Shown here piece by piece: positions 33,480-42,554 of a stretch of DNA of 64,000 bases. How positions within the stretch are numbered: position 1 is the first letter of the stretch; every line of letters starts with the position of its first letter. The translations under genes were made by a program, and so were the position numbers. Origin of the DNA: Blastopirellula retiformator (GTDB lineage: Bacteria > Planctomycetota > Planctomycetia > Pirellulales > Pirellulaceae). The stretch covers positions 186,001 through 250,000 of the forward strand of contig NZ_SJPF01000003.1 in assembly GCF_007859755.1 (NCBI RefSeq), written 5' to 3'. The notes under the pieces are model-generated. The model was not told the DNA's origin and made no database searches. It worked only from the letters and a program-made list of their open reading frames with translations.

Positions 33480-33531
33480 GTGGAACTTTCAGCGAAAAGA
33501 AGCAGGCGAATAGCGAACGGCGCGGCGGCGA

Positions 33532-34878
33532 TCAGAGTTTCAAGTACTTCAGCACGTCGTCGTAAGCGCCTCCCTGGTTCGAGAAGACGGCGTAGTTTTT
33601 GGCCGTCGCGAACCATTCCTGCGTCGACGGCTTCACCTTCTTTCGGGCAGCCAGTAGATCGGCGGTCGTAATCGGCAGCGGAATTCCGGTCTTCATCGCT
33701 TCGCTCAATTTCGCTTCGATCGCGATGTCGACGACCGCTTTCAGATCGGCGCCGGAGAAGCCGTCCGCGTTTTTGGCGGCTTGCTTCAGATCGACGTTTT
33801 GTTGCGGTTTGCCCCGCAGTTGAACTTCCAGCACTTCGGCCCGGGCTTCCAGGTCAGGCGGCGGGACGAAGATCAAACGATCAAATCGTCCAGGTCGACG
33901 GAAAGCGGGATCGACGTGCCATGGCGCGTTGGTCGCCGCCAGGATGACGACCCCATCGTTGTTCGACTCGACGCCGTCCAGTTCTGACAGAAACTGGTTG
34001 ATCGTTTGCCGCGACGATCCGCTCGCCATGTCGCTGCGGCGGCCGCCAAGGGCGTCGACCTCATCGAAGAACAGAACGCAGGGAGCGTTGCGGCGGGCTT
34101 GCTCGAAGATCGCGTGCAGGTTGCGTTCGCTTTGCCCGATCCACATGTCGAGCACGTCGTTGATGCCGATCGAGATGAACGAAGCGTTGATCTCGCCGGC
34201 GGTGGCGCGGGCCAGGTAGGTCTTGCCGCAGCCAGGCGGGCCATACATCAAAATGCCGCCGCCTACTTTCTTACCGTACGCGGCGAACATCTCGGCCTGC
34301 TCGAGCGGATAGATCGCCTTCATCCGGATGTCTTCTTTGACGACGCTCATGCCGCCGACGTCGGCGAACTTGATGTTGGGGCGCTCGGGGCGATCGACCT
34401 CGGGAGGCTCGTCAGTCGGGCCGGTCATTTCGCGAACGCGGCCGGCGACGATCGTTTCTTCTTCCTCTTCCCAACCGCCGCTGACGCCCAACGCATCGGC
34501 CAATTGCGGATCGGCGACGCTCTCATCGGCCTCGATCGCTTCCTTGTAGTGAGCGGCCGCCGAGCGATCTTCGCCGGTGGTCAGCAGCAACTTGGCCAAC
34601 AGCACGCGCGTCTCCGGCGGCGCCTCACCGCGCTCGGCCAGCTCTTCCAGGATGACGATCGCATGGCTGGTCTTCGCCGCTTTGACGTAAGACTCGGCCA
34701 GGGCCAGCTTCGCCTCGACGTTGTTAGGGGCGTACGTCAGTGCGGTTTTCAGCTCTTGTTCGCACTCTTGGGTCCGGCCCAAATCGGCCAACGTTCTCGC
34801 TAAGTGGAGACGCAGCGGGATGTTATCGGGCGAGACTTCGAGTGCGGCTTGTAGTGGAGCTACAGGGTCGACGGGCAT
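33532..34878 (-). CDS. TPR-AAA+ ATPase (Cdc48/FtsH-like AAA module)
   Basis: 448 residues from the ATG at 34878. Residues 1-125 are three TPRs; an acidic linker (WEEEEETIVAGR) follows; then one classical AAA module with Walker A GPPGCGKT (213-220), Walker B FFDEVDA (about 269-275), sensor ATNAPW and arginine fingers in RRPGRFD, plus the GxSGADL helix region. There is no protease domain. A single-ring hexameric unfoldase or remodelling enzyme is expected, with TPRs choosing substrates. Neighbouring TPR genes suggest one complex. Confidence 0.92.
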   Translation of the reverse strand: MPVDPVAPLQAALEVSPDNIPLRLHLARTLADLGRTQECEQELKTALTYAPNNVEAKLALAESYVKAAKTSHAIVILEELAERGEAPPETRVLLAKLLLTTGEDRSAAAHYKEAIEADESVADPQLADALGVSGGWEEEEETIVAGRVREMTGPTDEPPEVDRPERPNIKFADVGGMSVVKEDIRMKAIYPLEQAEMFAAYGKKVGGGILMYGPPGCGKTYLARATAGEINASFISIGINDVLDMWIGQSERNLHAIFEQARRNAPCVLFFDEVDALGGRRSDMASGSSRQTINQFLSELDGVESNNDGVVILAATNAPWHVDPAFRRPGRFDRLIFVPPPDLEARAEVLEVQLRGKPQQNVDLKQAAKNADGFSGADLKAVVDIAIEAKLSEAMKTGIPLPITTADLLAARKKVKPSTQEWFATAKNYAVFSNQGGAYDDVLKYLKL

Positions 34879-34955
34879 GCTTACCAATCTCCAGCGGGAG
34901 GAAAGAAGAGTACCAATATAAGGTATCGGATCCCGAAAATGAAACGACTTCCCCC

Positions 34956-34983
34956 TTGACATATCGGAAGATAGCGATATATT
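34956..34983 (+). promoter_or_regulatory. Promoter with operator-like palindrome upstream of rhodanese gene
   Basis: TTGACA (34956-34961) and TATATT (about 34978-34983) are spaced 16 bp. An inverted repeat ATATCG-N8-CGATAT fills the spacer, the geometry of ArsR/BigR-type repressor sites. No ArsR gene is nearby in the window. Confidence 0.65.
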
Positions 34984-35075
34984 TGAATTATCAGGACAGG
35001 GGAGAGGCTGGTAGCGTGCCGGCGTCTTTCGCCTGCCTGTTCAAGCTGAAGTATTCCTCAGAGAAGGAGCGAATC

Positions 35076-35645
35076 ATGTCCGACATTCAAACCATTTCGC
35101 CGGCTCAGTTGGCGGACCGCGAAAAGTCGGGCCAGGCGATCGAGTTGATCGATGTCCGAACCCCGGCCGAGTTCCGCGAGGTCCATGCCTCGGCGGCCCG
35201 TAATACGCCGCTGGAGTCGTTGGACGTCGATAGCGTCGTCAAGTCTCGCCGTCTCGACGCAGGGGAGCCGCTGTACGTGATCTGCCGCAGCGGCAAGCGG
35301 GCCGATCAGGCCTGTCGCAAATTTGTGGCGGCCGGCTACGAAAACGTGGTCAACATCGAAGGGGGAACCAATGCCTGGGAGGCGGCGAATCTGCCGGTCG
35401 AGCGCGGCAAGAAAGCGATGTCGCTGGAGCGTCAGGTCCGGATCGCCGCCGGTTCTCTGGTGCTGCTGGGCGCCGTGCTGGGACTGACGGTCCATCCCTA
35501 CTTTATTGGCATTTCGGCGTTTGTGGGGGCAGGCCTGGTCTTCGCTGGCGCGACCGACACCTGCGGCATGGCGATGATGCTGGCCCGGATGCCCTGGAAC
35601 CAAGTGAAAGACGAGCCGCCCGCCAAGAGCTGCAGCATCGCTTAG
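35076..35645 (+). CDS. Rhodanese with YgaP-type membrane domain
   Basis: 189 residues. Rhodanese domain 1-110 with the persulfide Cys at 70 in VICRSGKRA; then a DUF2892-like pair of transmembrane helices (RIAAGSLVLLGAVLGLTV; YFIGISAFVGAGLVFAG) as in E. coli YgaP, with a Cys-containing loop DTCGM. Moves sulfane sulfur, possibly in sulfide handling. ATG with GAGAAGGAG upstream. The stop TAG coincides with the TTAG target duplication of the MITE that begins at the next base. Confidence 0.92.
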   Translation: MSDIQTISPAQLADREKSGQAIELIDVRTPAEFREVHASAARNTPLESLDVDSVVKSRRLDAGEPLYVICRSGKRADQACRKFVAAGYENVVNIEGGTNAWEAANLPVERGKKAMSLERQVRIAAGSLVLLGAVLGLTVHPYFIGISAFVGAGLVFAGATDTCGMAMMLARMPWNQVKDEPPAKSCSIA

Positions 35646-35794
35646 CTGCCTGTTGAAAAATGCCCTCGTGGCATTTTCCAACCTCGCCAGGCTCAGAGCA
35701 TGGCTCTTCGCGGCTCGCAAAATAACGACTTACGTCGCTATTTTGGGATCGCATCCCTGCGATCCAGCAGCCCGTTGAGAAAATCAACGGACTG
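35646..35794 (+). mobile_element. 149-bp MITE-like element, copy 2 (on stop codon)
   Basis: Same boundaries as copy 1; flanked by TTAG at 35642-35645 and 35795-35798. The left TTAG contains the rhodanese stop TAG, so the gene ends exactly at the element. Confidence 0.92.
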
Positions 35795-36020
35795 TTAGCC
35801 ACGGCAGCTCGGAGGGTCGGCTGTGCGGCCGGAGCGACGCGTAGGGACGTCCTTACGCAGCACGTTTTGTCCCCAGTGCTTTCGGGACGCAACCTTGCGT
35901 TTCGATTCGACCGCACAGCGAACCCTCCGCTGCTGGGCCGCATCGTTTGATGCACAAGAAAAGGCTCGCCTGATCGACAGGCGAGCCTTTCGTATTTCGT
36001 TACGTCGAAGGTGAGATCGC
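35795..36020. repeat. Foldback sequence and terminator after MITE copy 2
   Basis: CGGAGGGTCGGCTGTGCGG near 35811 is complemented by CCGCACAGCGAACCCTCCG near 35920, a large imperfect inverted repeat. It is followed by a separate strong terminator hairpin (35960-35990). Confidence 0.6.
35960..35990 (-). terminator. Terminator of the HhH/sigma-4-like regulator gene
   Basis: AAAGGCTCGCCTG / CAGGCGAGCCTTT, 13-bp stem with 5-nt loop, 30 bases past the stop of the gene ending at 36021. Confidence 0.82.
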
Positions 36021-37112
36021 TTAGATTTGCGGATCTTCTTCAAACGATTCGAGCTTGGTCGGGAAGAACAGCTCTCGCACGGCGATCAGCAGGCGCTGTT
36101 CGATCGGCGAGTGGCCAGCGTTGATTCCTTTTTGGACCAGCGTGGCGAGCAATGCTTGACCTTCGGGCCAGCGAACGGTCATCACTTTGCTGCAGTCTTC
36201 CAGCAGCTGGTAGATGCGAGCGCGGGTGACGCCCAGCATGCGAGCTTGCATGCGAACGCTTTGCGGCTTGCCGCCCAGGCCCAAACGTCCGACCGCCAGG
36301 TCGAAGACGGTGTCGCCGGCGTCCAGCTTGATTTGCTTCAGCAGCGCGTCGGCGATGTAAGCGCGGACGTCATCTTCCGAAGGTTGGTTGTCGTCGGCCA
36401 GGCGATCGAGAACAAAGCGTTCGACGGCCGGCACAAAGTTCGGTTGCAGCTTCAGGGCGAACTGCTCTTGCGGCTTGACGTTTTCGAGCATCTGGTGAAT
36501 GCGGAAGAAGACTTCCAGCACCACGCGGACGCGCTTCTCGCCGTGGGTTTTCAGACGACGAATCTCGGCGACGGTGTAGTCGAGATAGAAGCTGAGCGGC
36601 GTGTTCCAGATGACCGTCGGCACTTCGGCGAGCGAAGAGGCGAGTCGGCCGAGCTTCTCGTGCTGCAGGTTATGAACGCGAACCGATTCGCGCCATTTGG
36701 CCCATAGCAGTTCCGAAACTAAGGTGTGATCGAATTGGCCGTCCGGCGTGCACGGCATGCCCAGAATCTCGTCGCCCTGGGTCGGGGGAGCTTGCTCTTG
36801 GGCGCCATACGGCGTCGAATGAGGTTCTTCCTTGGTGGCGCGGTGGAGAAGACGAACCAGCGAACTGATCTTCTTCTGGCCGATGCCCGGGGTCGCCGAC
36901 AGCTCCTCGAAGGGGGTCGCCAGCAGATCGCCGAGCGAACGTCCGAGAAAGGCGAGCGGCAAACGGCGATCGTTTGGCAACGCCCAGTAGGCGAGAGGTT
37001 TTTCGAGTCGATCCTGGAATTTGCTTTCATCCAACAGCGTTCGTTTTACTTCGTCGAAGCTGCTGATTAGTTGGTAATCTTCCGCCGATGCGACCTTGGT
37101 CACCCGCATCAT
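36021..37112 (-). CDS. Planctomycete-type regulator with HhH and HTH motifs
   Basis: 363 residues. An N-terminal stretch with a helix-hairpin-helix (LSATPGIGQKKISSLVRLL, like the RNA polymerase alpha CTD) is followed by a long helical centre and a C-terminal helix-turn-helix (RMQARMLGVTRARIYQLLED) of sigma-70 region 4 type. This combination suggests a DNA- and polymerase-contacting regulator, but it is not a sigma factor: no region 2 is seen. ATG start; a second ATG follows directly. It is divergent from the FMO gene across 441 bp. Confidence 0.7.
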   Translation of the reverse strand: MMRVTKVASAEDYQLISSFDEVKRTLLDESKFQDRLEKPLAYWALPNDRRLPLAFLGRSLGDLLATPFEELSATPGIGQKKISSLVRLLHRATKEEPHSTPYGAQEQAPPTQGDEILGMPCTPDGQFDHTLVSELLWAKWRESVRVHNLQHEKLGRLASSLAEVPTVIWNTPLSFYLDYTVAEIRRLKTHGEKRVRVVLEVFFRIHQMLENVKPQEQFALKLQPNFVPAVERFVLDRLADDNQPSEDDVRAYIADALLKQIKLDAGDTVFDLAVGRLGLGGKPQSVRMQARMLGVTRARIYQLLEDCSKVMTVRWPEGQALLATLVQKGINAGHSPIEQRLLIAVRELFFPTKLESFEEDPQI

Positions 37113-37553
37113 AATAGTCTGCTCCTCTTAAAATCGCGTTCTGTTCCGGTCGGCACGGTCTCAGGCATTCGCTGCTATTGAGACTCAACGAACCGCATGA
37201 GGACGTGCCGCAGTTACTGATTTGTCAGCAAAGTAATAATTAATCTTCACTAATTCAAAGAAGTTGTCCAGTGAAATGATGATTGGGATTCCCGAAATCT
37301 TGTCCTGGCCTCCTAGGGGGACATACTCGAGAATTGTTGCGAAAGTGTTAATGTTCCACACTTTTTTGACCTGCGGTCCCCCGAAAGGATCGAAAGACCA
37401 CCTTGAAACTGTCAGTTAGATTGTCCGTCCCGACTGGCTGAATGTCAAGCGAAATTCAATTGGAGAAACGAAAAATGAATTCATTTGCGTGCTGAGTAAT
37501 TAAGCGCCTGGCTCCCCCTGTTGAGACCAAACAACTTTGACTAAGGGAATCTC
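37113..37553. other. Long divergent intergenic region
   Basis: About 440 A/T-rich bases between the regulator and the FMO gene. No gene and no strong palindrome beyond a short CCTCCTAGGGGG. Probably two promoters; the regulator may bind here. Confidence 0.5.
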
Positions 37554-38927
37554 TTGTCCGTAAGTTCAATATCTACGCCGACGAACCAGCCAACCTATTG
37601 TGTGATCGGGGCAGGACCATCCGGGCTGACAGTCCTAAAAAATCTTTTGGAATATGGAGTACAATGTCACGCGCTGGAGCGAGAAGAGGAGGTCGGAGGG
37701 AACTGGAACTTCGGCAAGCCGTCGAGCAGCGTCTATCAATCGACCCATCTGATCTCTTCGAAGCGAATGACCGCATATGAAGAATTCCCCATGCCTGGGG
37801 CGTTTTCTTCCTACCCCAGTCACTACGAAGCGCAACAGTATTTGTGCAGTTATGCGCGCAAATTTGATCTTTATTCCCACATCCAGTTTCGCACTGCGGT
37901 AAACCACATCGCTCGGCTTGCGCAAAACCAGTGGGAAGTCCACGTCGAAGGGGAGTCTGCGCCCCGAATTTACGCCGGCGTCATCATCGCCAACGGACAT
38001 CATTGGGATCCGCTGGCGCCCGAGATCGATGGCAGCTTCCATGGCGAGGTGATCCATTCGCGGCAATTCAAGTTCAGCGAGCAGCTGCGCGATAAGCGCG
38101 TCTTGGTGATTGGCGCCGGAAATACGGGCTGCGATATCGCGGTGGAAGCGGCGATCCACGCTCGCTCGGCCGCGATCAGCATGCGGCGCGGTTATCACTT
38201 CGTGCCCAAGTTCATCCGTGGTAAACCGTCGGACGTGGTGGGGGATCGTTTGCGATCATGGCCACTGCCCCAGTCGCTGAAGCGGTGGGTCATTCGGCAG
38301 TCGATTGGGTTTGCGCTCGGTCGGCCCGAGAAATATGGTCTCCCCCGCCCCGATCATGAGATCTTCGACACCCACCCGATCATCAACTCGCAGCTTCCTT
38401 ATTACGTAGGACATGGCCGCGTGCAGGTTTTCCCCGATGTGCAGCGATTCGAGGGGGACCAGGTCGTCTTCGCCGATGATCGCCGCGAGGAATTTGATCT
38501 GGTGATTCTGGCGACCGGCTACAAGCTGTCATTTCCCTTTATCGATCTCGCCGAGCTGAATCCGCAAAACGGGATGCCGCGGCTTTTCTTGCATGCGTTT
38601 CATCCCGATCGAGACGACCTGTTTGTGGCCGGTATGATCCAGCCGAACAGCGGGCAATGGCCCCTGACCGAACTGCAGGCCAAGATCATAGCCCGCTTTA
38701 TCGCCGCCCAAAGGACCAATCCGGAAGTCGCCGCCTGGTTCCGCGCGCTAAAGCACTCCAGCGGACTCGGCCTGCCGCAGCGGCGCGAATATCTCGACTC
38801 GCCCCGGCATCGGCTCGAGGTCGACTACTACCAATACCGCGAGACGCTGCGGAAGCTGGTCGCGCGCATGGACGGAGTGCAGCCGATTGAAAAAGCGGAA
38901 AGCGGAAAGCGGAAAGCGGAATCGTAG
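37554..38927 (+). CDS. Flavin-containing monooxygenase
   Basis: 457 residues. FAD site VIGAGPSGLTVL near the N-terminus, second dinucleotide site VIGAGNTGCDIAVE (NADPH), and the FMO-like stretch FATGYKLSFPF-type motif (LATGYKLSFPFID). It is expected to oxygenate N, S or carbonyl groups; substrate unknown. TTG start with AAGGGA seven bases upstream. The last eleven residues (KAESGKRKAES) come from a (AAAGCGG)4 heptamer run, so the true conserved C-terminus lies earlier. Confidence 0.9.
   Translation: MSVSSISTPTNQPTYCVIGAGPSGLTVLKNLLEYGVQCHALEREEEVGGNWNFGKPSSSVYQSTHLISSKRMTAYEEFPMPGAFSSYPSHYEAQQYLCSYARKFDLYSHIQFRTAVNHIARLAQNQWEVHVEGESAPRIYAGVIIANGHHWDPLAPEIDGSFHGEVIHSRQFKFSEQLRDKRVLVIGAGNTGCDIAVEAAIHARSAAISMRRGYHFVPKFIRGKPSDVVGDRLRSWPLPQSLKRWVIRQSIGFALGRPEKYGLPRPDHEIFDTHPIINSQLPYYVGHGRVQVFPDVQRFEGDQVVFADDRREEFDLVILATGYKLSFPFIDLAELNPQNGMPRLFLHAFHPDRDDLFVAGMIQPNSGQWPLTELQAKIIARFIAAQRTNPEVAAWFRALKHSSGLGLPQRREYLDSPRHRLEVDYYQYRETLRKLVARMDGVQPIEKAESGKRKAES
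38892..38919 (+). repeat. Heptanucleotide repeat (AAAGCGG)4 at the FMO C-terminus
   Basis: Four perfect 7-bp units inside the last codons. Because 7 is not a multiple of 3, gain or loss of one unit changes the reading frame of the tail. Confidence 0.8.
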
Positions 38928-38971
38928 GTTCACGTTCCGTCTGCCTCTTCCATTCTATCTCCGCTTTTCCC

Positions 38972-39709
38972 CTAAAACTCGATCACCATTTCGTCTTCCG
39001 CCAGAACTGTGTCGGGGAAGATCTGCTGGGCGATTTCGACGCCGACCGGATCGTCGATGTCATCGAGCGGATTGACGTGGGTCAGCACGAGCCGGCCAAC
39101 CCCAGCCGCTTTGGCGACTTGGGCGACCGGCGTGATGCAGCTGTGGCCGGTTGTCTGGGCGAACTGATCGAGCCCGTCGGGGAAATAGCATTCGTGCAGC
39201 AGCAGGTCGACGCCGCGGATCTTCTCGAGGTAGTCGGCAGTGACGGCGGCGGTGGTGTCGGTCACATACGCCATGCTGCGACCCGGCAAGTCGATCCGAT
39301 AACCGACGCTGCCGCCAGGGTGTTTGAGCGGGAACCAACGGAGGCGGCCGCCTCCCGATAGGGCGACGTCTCCCTTGAGCGGAACGAACTGACACGGCGG
39401 GGCGACCGGAAACAGCAGCGGCGACAACAGGTGTTGGCAGATCGCGTCAATCTTCGGCTGCTCGGCATGCACGCGGACCTGCGTCTCTTTCTGATAGAGC
39501 GTATCGAAGAGGAACGTGATCCCCATCACATGATCGAGATGGGCGTGCGACAAAAAGATGTCGAGCTGCGGCGTCGCGATCCGGCTGCGAACGCGATGGA
39601 AACCAGTCCCGGCGTCGAGCACCAGGCCGATCTCGGGCAACATAAAGCAGGCGGTTTGTCGGGTCTGGCTGGGATGATAGCCGGAAACGCCGAGACAATG
39701 AAGTTGCAT
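38972..39709 (-). CDS. MBL-fold hydrolase (RNase Z/cAMP phosphodiesterase-like)
   Basis: 245 residues. Metallo-beta-lactamase fold with the metal motif SHAHLDHVMG and later His residues in DTTA and LTHVNP. The N-terminal MQLHCLGVSGYHPSQTRQT resembles RNase Z-like proteins, but no exosite is seen. Substrate not predictable. ATG start. Confidence 0.85.
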   Translation of the reverse strand: MQLHCLGVSGYHPSQTRQTACFMLPEIGLVLDAGTGFHRVRSRIATPQLDIFLSHAHLDHVMGITFLFDTLYQKETQVRVHAEQPKIDAICQHLLSPLLFPVAPPCQFVPLKGDVALSGGGRLRWFPLKHPGGSVGYRIDLPGRSMAYVTDTTAAVTADYLEKIRGVDLLLHECYFPDGLDQFAQTTGHSCITPVAQVAKAAGVGRLVLTHVNPLDDIDDPVGVEIAQQIFPDTVLAEDEMVIEF

Positions 39710-39905
39710 GACGACGGCGCGTGCTCGGGAAGAACGGGAAAGTAAGCGGCGCCAGCGCCGCGACCGTCTCCTATGGTAGAAGATGCCGCGAGCGGATGCG
39801 ACGCCTATCTACGCTGCCGAGATATGCAAAAAAAGCCGCCGCGACGTCTCCCGAAGGAAACGCCGCGACGACTGCTGCTAGGAGTCGGTAGTAGCCCGTA
39901 TCAGG

Positions 39906-40217
39906 CTACTTGTTTTGCGAAACGTTATCGTCCGTCGGTCGTTCGCCCGGCACCGCAGGAATATCTTTCTTCCTTTCTGGTATGACCACGTTCATCATGA
40001 ACTTGTGCCAGTTGCGTTCCGATTGAAGTTTCGTGTCGCCTAAACGCAGGCTCTCAAAAGAGCTCTCATCGTACTTTTGAGAAACCGGCAGTTGCTTCCA
40101 TTTCTCGACGGTAAGAGGACCCTGTTCGCCCAAATTGGCCGCAGGTGCGGTCGCTTCGCCACAGCCGCATGGTGCAACGGCGACGATAATCAATAGCCAA
40201 ATATCGATGCGATTCAT
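39906..40217 (-). CDS. Small lipoprotein of a DUF1559 cassette
   Basis: 103 residues from the ATG at 40217, with AGGTGAG eight bases upstream, overlapping the end of the DUF1559 gene region. Signal LLIIVAVAPCGC with a lipobox-like end. The rest is charged (EKWKQLPVSQKYDESSFES, PERKKDIPAVP) and not recognised. The spacing to the upstream DUF1559 gene is 19 bp, so they are one transcription unit. Confidence 0.72.
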   Translation of the reverse strand: MNRIDIWLLIIVAVAPCGCGEATAPAANLGEQGPLTVEKWKQLPVSQKYDESSFESLRLGDTKLQSERNWHKFMMNVVIPERKKDIPAVPGERPTDDNVSQNK

Positions 40218-40236
40218 CGTGCGTCTCACCTAGTTG

Positions 40237-41154
40237 TTACGGAAGCGGCGCAACTTCGTTGCCAGCGCGGGTGGCGACTGCGTCGTAGATTTCCTGGTCG
40301 ATCGTCTCGGCAACAAATCGAACCGAGCCATCGCACAAGCCAAATTGTGCTCCGCCGGGATGTTGGCTGCGATATCCACCGTATACGGTCGACGTATTGT
40401 CGTGCTTGTTGAAAGGAACGAACGTTGACCCCCAGCCATATAGGTATCCATAGGCCCAGACAGCGCCGTAGGAAGTGGAGGGAGTGCCTTGCGGCATGAA
40501 ATCGGTCTCGCCATTGAGGAACGTATTCGACGTGCCATCGACGATATCGCGGAACTTAGTTGGGCTTCGATGGTTCGGGCTTGTAGCGTCCTTCTCTTTG
40601 ATCGGGATGATCGCGCCGTTAAACGTAGGTTCGTCAACTCCGTAGTAGGGTGCGTACCAGAGCAAAGAAGTGTCCTGAGTTCCCGCACAAAATTGGTAGC
40701 TGCTCGGTGCGCGATCTTCGCCAAGTGACGAGGTCAGCGCGCCGCTTGGCATTACCATGCTTGGGCACAAGTAGGTCGGAATGATTTGCGATGTCAGCAT
40801 GAAATTGGTCCAGCCGTCACCATCGGCGTCGTTTGTGCTGGCGCGGCTTTCCGTGGGATCCCAGCGACTCGCGATCGCATCGGATTCAATAAACGGCATA
40901 ATTTGAATCCAGCCGGTCAGGTAGGTCGTGGTTTCGTCACTATCAACTGCATCCTTGACTGCGTATGGGAATTCCAGGTAGGTGTCGTGGAAGTTATGAG
41001 TTGCCAGCCCTATCTGCTTCATGTTATTGCTGCAAGACATTCGGCGGGCCGCTTCGCGGGCCTGTTGGACGGCCGGCAACAGCAGCCCGATCAGCACGCC
41101 AATAATGGCGATCACCACCAACAACTCAACTAACGTAAAACCGCGACGACGCAT
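40237..41154 (-). CDS. DUF1559 prepilin-like protein
   Basis: 305 residues from the ATG at 41154. [20 protein letters not shown] and [12 protein letters not shown] at the start; C-terminal block [19 protein letters not shown] at the end. Contains a longer Asp-rich middle than its paralogues ([11 protein letters not shown]). Pairs with the small lipoprotein at 39906. Envelope protein, function unknown. Confidence 0.92.
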   Translation of the reverse strand: MRRRGFTLVELLVVIAIIGVLIGLLLPAVQQAREAARRMSCSNNMKQIGLATHNFHDTYLEFPYAVKDAVDSDETTTYLTGWIQIMPFIESDAIASRWDPTESRASTNDADGDGWTNFMLTSQIIPTYLCPSMVMPSGALTSSLGEDRAPSSYQFCAGTQDTSLLWYAPYYGVDEPTFNGAIIPIKEKDATSPNHRSPTKFRDIVDGTSNTFLNGETDFMPQGTPSTSYGAVWAYGYLYGWGSTFVPFNKHDNTSTVYGGYRSQHPGGAQFGLCDGSVRFVAETIDQEIYDAVATRAGNEVAPLP

Positions 41155-41416
41155 GGTCGGCTCTCCTTCTGAACTAGCCCGTGGGGCGGAAATAGGGGGG
41201 ATTTTCGCAACGCGTTTGGGTGCGACCGTGTGGGCTGGCAGGAGAGCTGGCGAACGGTAGACGGAATTTTGCGAGAAAACTCGGGGGATGCGTTGCAAGT
41301 AAAACTGATATCGAGTATCAATATCGATGTACGAAGTTTAGCGGCACGTCGGTGGCACTGTCAACGACCAGCCTCGAAAAAACTTCCTTTCGCCCGATTT
41401 CTGCTTGGACCGACCC

Positions 41417-41617
41417 ATGGAAAGCGAACCATCGCAACGCACAAACGACCGTCAAGACGCCCCCATTTCGCCCGAACAGGCACTGGCCGGCCTCAACGCA
41501 AAGGTGGTCGATTCCAACGAGTTAATGGATGGCAGCAACGAGATTTTGATCTCTCATAAAGGCGCCGTTTATCGCCTGCGCGAAACCCGCAGCGGCAAGC
41601 TGATTTTGCAAAAGTAA
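41417..41617 (+). CDS. hemP: Hemin uptake protein HemP family
   Basis: 66 residues. The C-terminal half (NEILISHKGAVYRLRETRSG then KLILQK) matches the HemP signature (I.H.G..YRLR.TR.GKLIL.K). HemP proteins are tied to haem or iron uptake in other bacteria, though the mechanism is unclear. A TTG four codons up is possible. No haem transporter is next to it here. A short gap separates it from the macro-domain gene. Confidence 0.85.
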   Translation: MESEPSQRTNDRQDAPISPEQALAGLNAKVVDSNELMDGSNEILISHKGAVYRLRETRSGKLILQK

Positions 41618-41671
41618 CGCGGTCTCCGCCGAATATTTGCTTCGTCGAATTCGCCTCGCTAGAATCTGGCG

Positions 41672-42295
41672 ATGCCCTTTCCTTTAACTCTTTGGTTGGT
41701 TCATCCCGACCCTGCAACTTGCGAGACGCTTCTCGCTCGTTTTGACGGTTTGCCCGGCGTTTCGGCCCAGGCCTGTCGTTTTGAAAATCTGCCGCCGCAT
41801 GACTGTTTTGTGACCGCGGCCAACTCTTTTGGCATGATGACCGCCGGCATCGACGCCGCGGTAATCGCCTTTCATGGCGAAGCCCTCATGCAGCGAGTCC
41901 AAACTCGTATCCTCGACCAATATCTCGGGGAGCAGCCGATCGGCACGGCGATGGTCGTCGAGACCGAAACGCCTGGCTACCCGTATGTCGTCCATGCCCC
42001 GACGATGCGCGTCCCAGGCTCGATTGAAGGAACCGACAAGGTTTACGCCGCCACGTTCGCCGCGCTCGTCGCAATCTATCGCCACAACGTCGCCAGCGAG
42101 ACCAAGATCGAAACGGTCGCTTTTCCAGCGATGGGCTGCGGTTTCGGCGGAGTCTCTTTCAGCGAAGCGGGGCGGCAAATGGCGGCCGCCTATCGCAATT
42201 ACCTTGAGCCCCCGCATCGTTTTGATTGGGACATGGTAGCGCGGCGACAAAAGCAAATCTGCTACGACGGCTCGCGCCAGGTCGTCCGCGGCTAA
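41672..42295 (+). CDS. Macro-domain protein
   Basis: 207 residues with the macro-domain core: CFVTAANSFGMMTAGIDAAV (the ADP-ribose loop) and AFPAMGCGFGGVSF. It probably binds or hydrolyses an ADP-ribose derivative. The stop TAA lies inside the CTAA that precedes a truncated MITE copy. ATG start. Confidence 0.88.
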   Translation: MPFPLTLWLVHPDPATCETLLARFDGLPGVSAQACRFENLPPHDCFVTAANSFGMMTAGIDAAVIAFHGEALMQRVQTRILDQYLGEQPIGTAMVVETETPGYPYVVHAPTMRVPGSIEGTDKVYAATFAALVAIYRHNVASETKIETVAFPAMGCGFGGVSFSEAGRQMAAAYRNYLEPPHRFDWDMVARRQKQICYDGSRQVVRG

Positions 42296-42403
42296 CTGCC
42301 TGTTGAAAAATGCCCTCATGGCATTTTCCAACCTCGCCAGGCTCAGAGCATCGCTCTTCGCGGCTCGCAAAATAACGACTTACGTCGCTATTTTGGGATC
42401 GCA
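42296..42403 (+). mobile_element. MITE-like element, copy 3, truncated at its right end
   Basis: Matches copies 1 and 2 from CTGCCTGTTGAAAAATGCC to GGGATCGCA and then diverges; the right ~41 bp are missing. Left flank CTAA contains the stop of the macro-domain gene. What follows (42404-42540) is an unrelated foldback sequence. Confidence 0.85.
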
Positions 42404-42554
42404 CGCTTCGCCTTCCAGGCATTTTCTTGAGATCGCTTCTCACGGGTGGCTTTGCGCCGCTGCCGCTCGCGTACTCGCAGCGATTGCCCTTGGCAGTCGG
42501 CGATCTCGCTGCGCCTGGAAAACGCCTGCAAGCATCAATTGGAAGAAACGAGAA
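42404..42554. repeat. Foldback sequence abutting the truncated MITE
   Basis: TTCCAGGC...GAGATCGC (42413-42436) is mirrored by GCGATCTC...GCCTGGAA (42500-42520) as an imperfect inverted repeat. It may be a further element whose arrival removed the right end of the MITE; it also forms the leader of the next gene. Confidence 0.55.

Noticed and set aside
35503-35955. ORFs containing RSQNSDVSRYFASREE-type peptides (also near 26799, 42159, 42780, 45437, 59409)
   Set aside because: This peptide is a translation of the 149-bp element, not a protein family.
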